A stretch of DNA of 64,000 nt from Emticicia sp037153985. Lineage in GTDB: Bacteria > Bacteroidota > Bacteroidia > Cytophagales > Spirosomataceae. Where the stretch lies: contig NZ_JBBAYI010000001.1 of the NCBI RefSeq assembly GCF_037153985.1, positions 1,012,229 to 1,076,228 on the forward strand, written 5' to 3'. A program made the position numbers and the translations under genes. The notes beneath the pieces were generated by a model. It made no database searches, was not told the origin of the DNA, and worked only from the letters and a program-made list of their open reading frames with translations. Every line of letters starts with the position of its first letter. Within the stretch, counting starts at the first letter, position 1. This document shows, piece by piece, positions 9,634 through 18,154 of the stretch.

Positions 9634-9865
9634 GGATAGTATTTAGTGATTAAAGTGATAGACAAATCATGTCAGATAATAAAGTTTCCAGATACACCAA
9701 TCTGATGATTAATTATTTATCTGCAAAATTTCATGATTACTGTTTTAGGTTTGATGCTGGTGCATAAAGGTGCTATTTTATTTAAAATTAAACGTTAATA
9801 TGGGTATTTTCAAATAATTAAAGAATTTTCGTAAGGTAAAACACGTTTTTTAATCTCGCTGAAAA

Positions 9866-9909
9866 ACAAAAATCCCAAATAGAAATACAATCTATCTGGG
9901 ATTTTTGTT
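9866..9909 (-). terminator. Intrinsic terminator after the DUF2911 gene
   Basis: The inverted repeat ACAAAAATCCCA ... TGGGATTTTTGT has a short inner stem. On the minus strand it is followed by a T-rich run, suiting termination of the leftward DUF2911 transcript. Confidence 0.7.
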
Positions 9910-9928
9910 TAGCAAAAAGCTATAAATT

Positions 9929-10810
9929 TTATGATTTCTTTTTCTTGGCTGGTGCTGTTGTAGCAGGGGCAGCCGCAGGAAGTTTAGCTTTCAAATCACT
10001 GATTCCTTTCTCGATAGCATCTTTAAAGAACGGATAAACACCGTCGCCATCGCCTAATGTTTGTGCTTTCAAAGCAAAACCTAGAGCCTCTGACGGTTTG
10101 CCTAATTTATCAAGAATTTGTGCTTTAATCCAGTTATTACGGAAGTTCTCACGCAAAGCCAACGATTTATCTACTAACGACAAAGCCTTGTTAAGGTCAA
10201 GTCCTTTGGCAAGCATATATTCAGCCGCTTGTTGAAACGCCCCTGAAGCATCGTTGTTCTTCTGCGCCAATGCTGTTTCCATTGCTGAAATATTATCTAC
10301 TCCAATAGCTAATGAAACTTTGGTTTTCTCCCATGAGATATTCAAAGTAGCGGCATCATCCTTTATATCTGAAAAATCAATTGTAAATGATTCAACGGTT
10401 GGCACATCCTGCGGACGCGCAGTTACTCTCAATACATCGTTCGACTGGCTGTAATTTTGCTCAGTTACGTTAAGGTCTTTGCTGAAAATGATTGTCCAGT
10501 TAGTAGTTGTAGGAATAGACATAATAGCATATTTACCTGCTTTCAATGTTTTACCCTGAACTGTAATATCGCCAGTTGTTTCAATCTTGGTTGAAGCATT
10601 GGCACCCGTGCGGTACACTTTATCAAAAGGAATTAATTTTCCGAAAATCTCACGACCTCTCAATGCCGGACGTGAATAGTCAATAGTAATTTTAGTTGTA
10701 CCTACCACTTGTGTAACTGTTGCTGCTGGGCTTGGTGCTGGAGCAACCTGAGCAAAAGTATAAGTTGTTGACAGTAAACAACTTACAATAAGACATGTAA
10801 TTTTTTTCAT
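9929..10810 (-). CDS. DUF2911 domain-containing exported protein
   Basis: The 293-residue protein has a signal peptide (about residues 1-20, ending TYTFAQ). The DUF2911 domain covers about residues 30-175, with TKITIDYSRPALRGREIFG and VYRTGANASTKIETTGDI. A helical C-terminal region (about 180-275) looks TPR-like, and the tail is Ala/Pro/Lys-rich. The family is common in Bacteroidota and its function is unknown. The signal peptide points to the periplasm or outer membrane. Confidence 0.88.
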   Translation of the reverse strand: MKKITCLIVSCLLSTTYTFAQVAPAPSPAATVTQVVGTTKITIDYSRPALRGREIFGKLIPFDKVYRTGANASTKIETTGDITVQGKTLKAGKYAIMSIPTTTNWTIIFSKDLNVTEQNYSQSNDVLRVTARPQDVPTVESFTIDFSDIKDDAATLNISWEKTKVSLAIGVDNISAMETALAQKNNDASGAFQQAAEYMLAKGLDLNKALSLVDKSLALRENFRNNWIKAQILDKLGKPSEALGFALKAQTLGDGDGVYPFFKDAIEKGISDLKAKLPAAAPATTAPAKKKKS

Positions 10811-10877
10811 TTAATTGTGATATTTCGTTGTTTTAATAAACTAATTTTCGTCGCAAATTAATAATAATTGTTGAAGT

Positions 10878-11420
10878 ATGCACCGAAAAAAATTACTAGA
10901 CCTGCTAAATAAACATAACGGAGTTGATACCAATGAGGTAAATATGGCTCAACAAACCATCGACTTTGTAAATACCTATACGAATTGCTTTGACAGAGAA
11001 CTACTGATTGGCCATGTAACAGGTTCGGCATGGATTCTTGACAATTCAGGGCAGTATGTGTTACTGACACATCACCGGAAGCTAGATAAGTGGTTTCAGC
11101 CCGGTGGGCATTGTGACGGCGATAGCGATGTGCTAAACGTGGCTCTAAAAGAGGCGTTGGAAGAAACAGGTCTTGAACGGATTGAAGTTGTAAGCGATAC
11201 TATTTTTGATGTTGATGTTCACCCAATACCGGAGCGTAAGGGTGTTCCGGCTCATTTGCATTATGACATACGTTTTTTATTGAAAGCTGATAAGAACCTA
11301 CCTTTACAAATTACTGATGAGTCGAACGATTTAGCTTGGGTTGCGCTCTCTGAGGTAGAAAAACTTAACAATTCGGACTCAATTATGAGAATGGTTAGAA
11401 AAACACTTATACCTTCATGA
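10878..11420 (+). CDS. NUDIX hydrolase
   Basis: The 180-residue cytoplasmic protein has a Nudix box at about residues 77-99 (GGHCDGDSDVLNVALKEALEETG). The catalytic Glu92, Glu95 and Glu96 are kept. The usual Glu after GX5 is Ser83 and the usual Arg is Lys91, as in a subset of NUDIX proteins. The substrate is unknown. It overlaps the following glycosyltransferase-like gene by four bases (ATGA), so the two are translated from one message. Confidence 0.88.
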   Translation: MHRKKLLDLLNKHNGVDTNEVNMAQQTIDFVNTYTNCFDRELLIGHVTGSAWILDNSGQYVLLTHHRKLDKWFQPGGHCDGDSDVLNVALKEALEETGLERIEVVSDTIFDVDVHPIPERKGVPAHLHYDIRFLLKADKNLPLQITDESNDLAWVALSEVEKLNNSDSIMRMVRKTLIPS

Positions 11421-12289
11421 AAGTAACAGGATTCACCATCGTCCGTAATGCTATTAAATATGATTATCCAGCCGTAGAAGCCATTACTTCGGTTTTACCT
11501 TTATGTGACGAATTTGTGGTGGCAGTAGGTAAGTCAGAAGATGATACTTTAGCCCTGATTCAATCAATTAAATCGGATAAAATACGGATTATTGAAACCG
11601 TATGGGATGAAACTCTCAGAACAGGAGGAAGGGTACTAGCCGTTGAAACAGATAAAGCTATTGCAGCCATTAGTGCTGATACCACTTGGGCGTTTTATAT
11701 ACAGTGCGATGAAGTAGTTCATGAAAAATACCATGAGGTAATCAGACAAGCCATGAAACAGTACGAAAATACACCGGCTGTTGAGGGTTTACTTTTCAAA
11801 TATACCCATTTTTATGGCTCTTTCAATTATGTAGCAGACTCAAGGAAATGGTACAGAAACGAAATAAGGATTTTCAGGCATACCCAGCAGGTAGTTTCGT
11901 ACAGAGATGCACAAGGTTTCAGGAAGAAAGATAATACAAAACTATTTGTAAAACCAATTGAAGCACACATATACCATTACGGCTGGGTAAGACCTCCCAA
12001 AACTATGGCTGAGAAAATTCGCGATTTTAGTGCTTTATGGCACACACCGGAAGAAATAGAAAAAATGTTACCACAAGATACTGAGTTCGACTATTCAAAA
12101 ATAGACTCTCTGAAAGTATTTACCGGAACGCATCCGCAAGTAATGCAAAAACGAATTGCAGAGGCTTTCTGGAATTTTAGTTTTAATGTAGTCGAAAAAC
12201 ATTATTCTATTAAAAACAAAATTCTGTTTTTAATAGAAAACCTTACAGGCTGGCGCATTGGTGAATATAAGAATTATAAGATTCTTTAA
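11417..12289 (+). CDS. Glycosyltransferase family 2-like protein
   Basis: The 290-residue GT-A-fold protein begins MKVTGFTIVRNAIKYDYP, the usual start of small family 2-like transferases. It has FVVAVGKSEDDT as a nucleotide-binding segment and IQCDEVVHE as the probable metal-binding acidic motif. There is no signal peptide or membrane anchor. It is the second gene of a two-gene unit with the NUDIX hydrolase. Donor and acceptor are unknown. Its stop overlaps the stop of the convergent protease by four bases. Confidence 0.8.
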   Translation: MKVTGFTIVRNAIKYDYPAVEAITSVLPLCDEFVVAVGKSEDDTLALIQSIKSDKIRIIETVWDETLRTGGRVLAVETDKAIAAISADTTWAFYIQCDEVVHEKYHEVIRQAMKQYENTPAVEGLLFKYTHFYGSFNYVADSRKWYRNEIRIFRHTQQVVSYRDAQGFRKKDNTKLFVKPIEAHIYHYGWVRPPKTMAEKIRDFSALWHTPEEIEKMLPQDTEFDYSKIDSLKVFTGTHPQVMQKRIAEAFWNFSFNVVEKHYSIKNKILFLIENLTGWRIGEYKNYKIL

Positions 12290-13923
12290 TTCCGAGCTAC
12301 TTTGGTAGTAAACTTCAAATTTTCAGCGGATACTTTTAGTATATAATTACTTTGCCAGTAGTCTACCTGAGCGGGTAAAGTAATGTTTCGTTCGGTTGTA
12401 GTTAACGACCACACTACTTTTCCTGTCATGTCAATGAGTTTGTAATCGAAATTTTGTCCGGCATCATCTTTCAATACCCATACCTTCATGGCCTGTGCCT
12501 CGTTAAAAGGATTAGGAAATGCCACTACATCTTTACCTTGTTTTTTTAGCGAAGCAACTAGGCGGTCTAGTTCAGCCATTTCATAGGCTTTGTCAAAATT
12601 CGGAATTCCAAATCCTACCCTGTCATTCGGGCTTTCATAGCGGCTTGCCGAACGAATCAGGTAAGATCTTACCTGCATATTAGTTAGCTCGGGAAATGCC
12701 TGCCAGAAAGCAGCGGAAAATCCGGCCAGTAAAGGCGATGCAAAAGAGGTTCCGTTGTTTGTACCCACGAAATTACTCGGATACCCAACTACCGTAGCAC
12801 CACCTTGCGCGGCTAATTCGGGCTTTACTCTACCATCGGCCGAAGGGCCAAAGGAACTAAAATTCATTACGTTTCTACTGGCATCTACGGCTCCTACTGC
12901 AATAATAGAGTCAGCATCGGCTGGGGCTCCAATATATTTCCAGGGGTCGTCTCCTTCATTACCTGCCGAAGCCACAACCAGAATACCCACCTGAGCAGCC
13001 CAGTCAGCGGCGCGTGTAGCCAAGGCGCGGTCACCGTTCATATCTGAGTATTTATAATTTTGTGCAGGATTATCAAATGTGGTATACCCTAGTGACGTAT
13101 TAATGACATCAACGCCAACGCTATCAGCCATTTCTACACCAAAAAGCCAGTTAGCTTCTTCTCTTCTGGTTTCAGAATTGACATCTTCGGTGCGTAGTAA
13201 TAAGTAACTGGCCTTATATGCTGTACCTACAATGCTACCCTCCTCAAAAGCAGCCATACATGATAACACGTTGGTGCCATGATAATGATCGTTGTATACA
13301 TTTTTTTCATTAGCAACAAAATCAAAAGTACCAACAACTCTGTTTTCATTAAATAGCGTTTTAAAAAAGCTCAATTGGTTTGCTTTTTCAAAGCCTCCGT
13401 CCAACACACCAATAAGCATTCCTTCTCCATGAAACCCTTTCTGGTGCATTTTATCTGCCCCCAACATTTCTAACTGAGTTTGAGAAAGACCGTTGTTAAC
13501 ATTTTCTTCAGTAGCAAATTTATTACGGGTTTTACCTGTTGCCTCCGTACCATTAGTACGGGCATATCTTAAATCGCCTGTGCCTTCAAGGCCCTTAACA
13601 AAAGGCAATTGTAGTATTTTACTCAAGGTATTGGCATCTGTCTGTATCAGTACTGCATTTAGCCAACGAGATTTATACAAGATTTTGGCTCCTGTTTTTC
13701 TGATTTCGTTCAGGTAGTTTACGTTTGGAGGTAAATCACGTTCTGTGATAGTAATATTCTGCCTAGCTCTTCTTTGAATGGAACGCTCGCTGAGAAATTC
13801 CTGCGGACGATTAACCGAATAAGTAGAATTGGCCTTATCTTTAAATACGACCAGATATTCGCTCTGAGAATACGCCGTTAGTTCTAACAAAAAAAATAAA
13901 AATACTAGTAAATTCTTCTTCAT
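12286..13923 (-). CDS. Subtilisin-like S8 serine protease with T9SS-type C-terminal domain
   Basis: The 545-residue secreted protease has a signal peptide (about 1-20). A propeptide-like region (about 21-150) precedes an S8 catalytic domain with Asp175 (IGVLDGGF), His215 (HYHGTNV), oxyanion Asn322 (SAGNEGDD) and Ser393 (NGTSFASPL). The last 80 residues (VVAFPNPFNEAQ ... YKLIDMTGKVVWSLTT ... NYILKVSAENLKFTTKVAR) have the form of a type A T9SS sorting domain, so secretion by the type IX system is expected. Its substrate is unknown. It is transcribed alone and converges on the glycosyltransferase. Confidence 0.9.
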   Translation of the reverse strand: MKKNLLVFLFFLLELTAYSQSEYLVVFKDKANSTYSVNRPQEFLSERSIQRRARQNITITERDLPPNVNYLNEIRKTGAKILYKSRWLNAVLIQTDANTLSKILQLPFVKGLEGTGDLRYARTNGTEATGKTRNKFATEENVNNGLSQTQLEMLGADKMHQKGFHGEGMLIGVLDGGFEKANQLSFFKTLFNENRVVGTFDFVANEKNVYNDHYHGTNVLSCMAAFEEGSIVGTAYKASYLLLRTEDVNSETRREEANWLFGVEMADSVGVDVINTSLGYTTFDNPAQNYKYSDMNGDRALATRAADWAAQVGILVVASAGNEGDDPWKYIGAPADADSIIAVGAVDASRNVMNFSSFGPSADGRVKPELAAQGGATVVGYPSNFVGTNNGTSFASPLLAGFSAAFWQAFPELTNMQVRSYLIRSASRYESPNDRVGFGIPNFDKAYEMAELDRLVASLKKQGKDVVAFPNPFNEAQAMKVWVLKDDAGQNFDYKLIDMTGKVVWSLTTTERNITLPAQVDYWQSNYILKVSAENLKFTTKVARN

Positions 13924-13987
13924 TGATTACCGCTTTTTTACCTACACCAAATATAACGATATGCTTTCTGAAATGTTATTTTCTGAC

Positions 13988-14025
13988 AAAAAAAGTGTGC
14001 TGTTCTTTACAACCAGCACACCTTT
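13988..14025 (-). terminator. Intrinsic terminator of mnmA
   Basis: GTGTGCTG ... CAGCACAC forms an 8-bp G/C-rich stem extended by A/T pairs. On the minus strand it is followed by a run of seven T residues, directly downstream of mnmA. Confidence 0.8.
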
Positions 14026-14049
14026 GAATATCTGACATTTTGTATTGGC

Positions 14050-15156
14050 TTAATTTTGTTTGAAACTTTTCAGAATCCAGCCACCTCCTACTACATCGTC
14101 ACCTTCATAAAATACAGCAGCCTGTCCGGGTGCAATACCGCTTACTGGCTCATGAAAGATTACTTTCATTTTATCGCCTTCTTGCACAATTTCTGCGGGT
14201 GTACCTTCATGTTTGTAACGAACTTTAGTAACAGTTTCAAGGGGGCGGTCAATCAGGTTTTCATATTTCTGCATTACCAGTTTGCCTACCATCATTCCGT
14301 CTCTTTCCAAATCTTTTTCTTCCCCTAATACAACCTCGTTTGTCTCTTTCCTGATTTCAGTAACAAATACAGGTTTGCCCAAAGCAATGCCCAAGCCTTT
14401 TCTCTGACCTATTGTATAGAAAGGGTATCCTTCATGTGTACCAACTACTTTGCCATCCTGCATTACAAAATTTCCACCCTTCACACTTTCTTCCAGCCCT
14501 TCTACTCTACGTTTCAGGAATCCGCGATAATCGTTATCAGGCACAAAACAAATTTCATACGACTCTGATTTATTTACTAAATCGAAAAAGCCTTTTTTGG
14601 TAGCCATTTCACGTATTTCTGTTTTTTTCAGATGCCCCAATGGTAATTTAGTGCGTGATAAACTTTCTTGTGATACACCCCACAGCACATAACTCTGGTC
14701 TTTCCAAGTATCTACTCCTTTAGAAATAATGTGGCGGTTATTTTCTTGCCTGATATTGGCATAATGCCCAGTAGCTATGTACTCACAGTCCAGTTTATCG
14801 GCCCTACGTAGCAGCGCGTCCCACTTGATATGTGTATTACACAATACACAAGGGTTTGGGGTACGCCCTGCCAGATACTCGCCAGTAAAGTGGTCAATCA
14901 CATAATCTCCAAATTCAGCCCTTATATCCAGAATGTAATGAGGGAAACCCAAACTAACTGCAATGTTTCGGGCGTCGTTGATAGAGTCAAGACTACAACA
15001 GCCTGTTTCTTTTTTATTTCCGCCTGATGAAGCATAATCCCATGTTTTCATGGTCATGCCAATTACTTCATATCCTTGCTCGTGAAGAAGAACAGCCGCA
15101 AGAGAGCTGTCGATGCCGCCACTCATGGCGACTAAAATACGTCCGTGTTTGCTCAT
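14050..15156 (-). CDS. mnmA: tRNA-specific 2-thiouridylase MnmA
   Basis: The 368-residue enzyme thiolates U34 of tRNA-Lys, -Glu and -Gln using sulfur relayed by persulfide carriers. The PP-loop is at the N-terminus (SGGIDSSLAA). The first catalytic cysteine is in NPCVLCNTHIKW and the second in SYEICFVPDNDYRGF. The C-terminal domains (FYTIGQRKGLGIALGKPVFVTEI, GIAPGQAAVFYEGD) are complete. The ATG at 15156 gives the standard start MSKHGRILVAMSGGIDSS. It is transcribed alone and has its own terminator. Confidence 0.96.
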   Translation of the reverse strand: MSKHGRILVAMSGGIDSSLAAVLLHEQGYEVIGMTMKTWDYASSGGNKKETGCCSLDSINDARNIAVSLGFPHYILDIRAEFGDYVIDHFTGEYLAGRTPNPCVLCNTHIKWDALLRRADKLDCEYIATGHYANIRQENNRHIISKGVDTWKDQSYVLWGVSQESLSRTKLPLGHLKKTEIREMATKKGFFDLVNKSESYEICFVPDNDYRGFLKRRVEGLEESVKGGNFVMQDGKVVGTHEGYPFYTIGQRKGLGIALGKPVFVTEIRKETNEVVLGEEKDLERDGMMVGKLVMQKYENLIDRPLETVTKVRYKHEGTPAEIVQEGDKMKVIFHEPVSGIAPGQAAVFYEGDDVVGGGWILKSFKQN

Positions 15157-15283
15157 TTTTGTAACCGCCGTAGATTCAAAGTCTACCGTTTTAGTGAATT
15201 AAAATACAAAATTAGTGAACAGAATTTGATTCTGAATAGTTCTGAACTAATTTTGAAGCCAAAACTGAATATAATTTTATAGC

Positions 15284-15886
15284 ATGGCGCTACAAACACT
15301 TGTTAAGGTAGGAAATATTACGAATTTATCGGATGCCAGATATTGTGCTGGCATGGGCGTTGATTTAGTGGGTTTTGTGATAGATAAGTTTTCTGATGAC
15401 TATATACCCTCGGAAAAACTCAAGGAAATTCAATCATGGCTTGCCGGAGTTCAGATAGTTGGCGAAACCCAGTCGGCAGATTATGACGAAATAGCAACCC
15501 TCTTGCAATCTTACGAAATTGATATACTTCAAATTTCAGAGGCATCACTTTTACCAGCAATCAGCCATTTAGGTAAACCTATTATTTTGAAACTCGATGC
15601 CGATAGTGCCTATCTGGAAGAAAGCCTTAAATTATATAGCCAGTTTGTAAGCTATTTTTTAATTGAAGGTCAGGAATTAACCGACTTCTTTTTATATCAT
15701 CTAAAAGAATACGCTGCCGATTATCCTGTTATTTTAGGTTTTGGCATTAACGCCCATAATATTCATCAGCTTCTTGGCGAAACTCCTATTCAGGGTATAG
15801 CTTTAAAAGGCTCGCAGGAATTACGCCCGGGTTATAAAGATTACGATGAACTGAGCGAAATACTCGAAGCCATTGAAACAGAATAG
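15284..15886 (+). CDS. Phosphoribosylanthranilate isomerase-like (TrpF-like) TIM-barrel protein
   Basis: The 200-residue protein begins VKVGNITNLSDARYCAGMGVDLVGFVID, closely resembling the first strands of TrpF (usual form KICGI..DA..A...GAD..GF). Strand-like ILQISE and IILKLDAD segments and a C-terminal GFGINAHNI ... GIALKGSQE phosphate-site-like region follow. The canonical TrpF catalytic Cys is replaced (KVGN instead of KICG), and no trp genes are adjacent. It may therefore be a divergent paralogue with another role rather than the tryptophan-pathway enzyme. Confidence 0.65.
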   Translation: MALQTLVKVGNITNLSDARYCAGMGVDLVGFVIDKFSDDYIPSEKLKEIQSWLAGVQIVGETQSADYDEIATLLQSYEIDILQISEASLLPAISHLGKPIILKLDADSAYLEESLKLYSQFVSYFLIEGQELTDFFLYHLKEYAADYPVILGFGINAHNIHQLLGETPIQGIALKGSQELRPGYKDYDELSEILEAIETE

Positions 15887-15960
15887 CTGGCAACACAAAT
15901 ACAGCATTATTAACCTACTGATAGTCAGGTTTTTAATATTTTAAACCCCAAATTTTATAG

Positions 15961-16115
15961 TATCTTTGTTATACAAAAGGTAACTCCAAAGTAGTTAAAT
16001 AGAAAAATATAGCCTCCTGCTGACAGGAGCCGTCCTATAATTTTTCCCTTTGACATCAAATTTTTCCATTCGTGTAGTTTGCTATACATAGTACCGTCTT
16101 TTGCCTATATCTTTG
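15961..16115 (+). promoter_or_regulatory. Candidate promoter region of the PspC cluster
   Basis: Two TATCTTTG sequences (15961-15968 and 16108-16115) match the Bacteroidota -7 consensus TAnnTTTG upstream of the first PspC gene. Neither has a clear -33 TTG at ideal spacing. A small CTCCTG/CAGGAG hairpin near 16013-16028 lies between them. Confidence 0.45.
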
Positions 16116-16182
16116 TTTCATCAATCACACAGAAGTGGTTGAAAACAGAAAAAAAACTAAACAACAATAAATATTTAAGAAA

Positions 16183-16401
16183 ATGGAAAAGCGATTGTAT
16201 AGAATTAAAAGTAGCAAAATGTTAGGTGGTGTAGCTGCCGGCCTTGCTGAATATTTCAATATTGATGTAACTCTTGTAAGGGTATTATTTGTAGTAGCTT
16301 TTTTTGCTCCTATCCCTGCGGTTATTCCTTATATTGTTCTTTGGGCAATAATGCCAACAAAAGAATCATTAACGTCGAATAATAACATCATCGTAAATTA
16401 G
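16183..16401 (+). CDS. PspC domain-containing small membrane protein (copy 1)
   Basis: The 72-residue protein consists of one PspC domain. A basic start (MEKRLYRIKSSKMLGG) leads to VAAGLAEYFNIDVTLVRVLFVV and a hydrophobic hairpin up to VLWAIMPTKE. PspC proteins are envelope-stress sensors or partners of phage-shock and LiaRS-like responses. It is followed by a longer PspC paralogue and a LiaF-like protein. The cluster probably forms one envelope-stress unit. Confidence 0.9.
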   Translation: MEKRLYRIKSSKMLGGVAAGLAEYFNIDVTLVRVLFVVAFFAPIPAVIPYIVLWAIMPTKESLTSNNNIIVN

Positions 16402-16445
16402 TAATTGAGTGCGCAACACCAGAACCTAATTTAACACATATAAAC

Positions 16446-16468
16446 GGGGTAAGCGAGTAGCTTACCCC
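16446..16468 (+). promoter_or_regulatory. Intercistronic hairpin between PspC genes
   Basis: GGGGTAAGC-gagta-GCTTACCCC is a perfect 9-bp stem in the 82-base gap between the two PspC genes. There is no T-run after it, so it is more likely an mRNA-stability or processing element than a full terminator. Confidence 0.6.
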
Positions 16469-16483
16469 ACAAAAGACAAAAAA

Positions 16484-16960
16484 ATGGAAAAGAGACTTTA
16501 TAGAATCAGACAAAACCAGACGCTCGGAGGAGTAGCACAAGGTTTAGCCGAATATTTTAATCTGGATGTAACATTAATTCGGGTAGTTTTTGTACTATTG
16601 TTTTTTACTCCGTTTCCGTCGATATTTACCTACGTGCTTTTGTGGATAGTTTTACCAGTAAAAGATGCATACGGGTATGTTAGTACAGCTAATTTTAACG
16701 AAACTATTAATTCTGAAACCTCAAATTTTACTACCATGAGCAGTCGCAATCAAAACAACAATTTGGTTGGAGGAGCCGTCCTCATTATTCTAGGTGTTAT
16801 TTTTTCTTTCAAAACTTTCTTTCATATTAACCTGTGGAGATACATAGGTCAGATGTGGCCTTTGATTCTGGTAGGCTTGGGTGTATGGTTAATTGTTAGA
16901 GACCGCAAAGATGATACCTTCCCTCCTACACCTAAAAACGATTTTGACACAAATCTTTAA
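16484..16960 (+). CDS. PspC domain-containing membrane protein (copy 2, extended)
   Basis: The 158-residue paralogue of the upstream gene has the same opening MEKRLYRIRQNQTLGGVAQGLAEYFNLDVTL. It then adds a polar linker and two more hydrophobic segments (NLVGGAVLIILGVIFSF and WPLILVGLGVWLIV). The second part resembles the membrane module at the start of LiaF-like proteins. The tandem arrangement indicates duplication of the PspC domain. Its acidic, Pro-rich tail (DDTFPPTPKNDFDTNL) is probably cytoplasmic. Confidence 0.88.
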   Translation: MEKRLYRIRQNQTLGGVAQGLAEYFNLDVTLIRVVFVLLFFTPFPSIFTYVLLWIVLPVKDAYGYVSTANFNETINSETSNFTTMSSRNQNNNLVGGAVLIILGVIFSFKTFFHINLWRYIGQMWPLILVGLGVWLIVRDRKDDTFPPTPKNDFDTNL

Positions 16961-17068
16961 TAACCCCACTTCCCTACCCTTTTTCATGAAAGGCAACGCC
17001 CAACATGGGAAAGGGCATATACTTCAATAAACTAACTGACAGTATGGGGATATTAAATCTTTAAAACA

Positions 17069-18082
17069 ATGGACAGAAAAAGTAATATTTTCTGGGGTGC
17101 GGTACTCGTTGTAGTGGGTATCCTCTTTCTCGGAACTAATCTAAATTGGTTTAGTCTAAACTGGTCATTCGAAGGCATCGCACGTTTCTGGCCACTGCTT
17201 CTTATTCTGGCGGGTGTTGCTGTATTCTTCAACCAAAGACGTAGTATTTACAATGCTACTTCTGCCCTGCTTATTGCCTTTGCTATTCCGCTTGGTATCT
17301 TTACCTGTGTGCATGATGGAGTTGAAAACTGGCGAGATGAATTTGATGATGTAAACATTCATTACGACAATGATAATGACAATGATGATAGTGACGACAA
17401 CAATAGGTCAGCATCGGACACCACCAAAGGAGACCGCCACAAAAACTACTTTGCCGTAGAAATGAATCCTGAAATAAAAGAAGCTAACCTGAAAATAGGT
17501 GGAGGGGCAGCAGAATTTGACTTGGAAGAAGCTCCAACACGACTTTTTGAAGCAACTACTCTGCTACAATATAAAGGCGACTATGAGCTAAATGAAAAAC
17601 TTGAAAACGGTGTAAAAACCATTGAGTTTGAAAGCAAAAATAAAAAAGGAAAAGGCTTTGATATTCATTTCGACGACGGAGACAACTTCGATAACGATGT
17701 GTTAATTAAACTTAATAAAACCCCTATCTGGAATATTGACATGGGTATAGGTGCAGGCGAGGTTGACTTCGATTTTAGCGATTACAAAGTCAAAAAACTT
17801 AACATGAATACTGGTGCTACCGCTATTGATGTAAAACTGGGTGATAAACTTGACGACGTACAGGTAGATATTAACTCGGGTGTTACGAGTGTAAAAATAA
17901 GTGTACCTGAAAGCGTGGGTTGTGAGTTTCGGATGGATGGCGCCTTTAATGCCAAAGACCTTGATGGCTTTGAAAAAGTAAAAAGTGGCGTATGGCAAAC
18001 CCCTGGCTATGAAAAAGCCAGCAAGAAAATCAAGATTGATGCCGATACGGGTCTTTCTTCTATAAAAATTATCAGATACTAA
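17069..18082 (+). CDS. LiaF/DUF5668-like membrane protein with C-terminal beta-helical domain
   Basis: The 337-residue protein opens with a hydrophobic module (about residues 8-85: FWGAVLVVVGILFLGTNLNWF, WPLLLILAGVAVFF, ALLIAFAIPLGIFTCV). A very acidic Asp/Asn linker (about 96-125) follows. The C-terminal domain (about 130-337) has Gly-rich phrases such as IGGGAAEFDLEEA, MGIGAGEVDFDFSDY and INSGVTSVKISVPES, typical of the DUF4097/LiaF 'toastrack' beta domain. It completes the PspC-PspC-LiaF-like envelope-stress cluster. The intrinsic terminator after it closes the unit. Confidence 0.85.
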   Translation: MDRKSNIFWGAVLVVVGILFLGTNLNWFSLNWSFEGIARFWPLLLILAGVAVFFNQRRSIYNATSALLIAFAIPLGIFTCVHDGVENWRDEFDDVNIHYDNDNDNDDSDDNNRSASDTTKGDRHKNYFAVEMNPEIKEANLKIGGGAAEFDLEEAPTRLFEATTLLQYKGDYELNEKLENGVKTIEFESKNKKGKGFDIHFDDGDNFDNDVLIKLNKTPIWNIDMGIGAGEVDFDFSDYKVKKLNMNTGATAIDVKLGDKLDDVQVDINSGVTSVKISVPESVGCEFRMDGAFNAKDLDGFEKVKSGVWQTPGYEKASKKIKIDADTGLSSIKIIRY

Positions 18083-18090
18083 TTCAAATA

Positions 18091-18128
18091 AACCTCACAG
18101 GCTGTTGAAACCTGTGAGGTTTTACTTT
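18091..18128 (+). terminator. Intrinsic terminator of the PspC/LiaF-like cluster
   Basis: AACCTCACAGG-N9-CCTGTGAGGTT is an 11-bp perfect stem followed by TTTACTTT. Confidence 0.85.
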
Positions 18129-18154
18129 AAATTTGCAGGAAAACATTATCCTGC

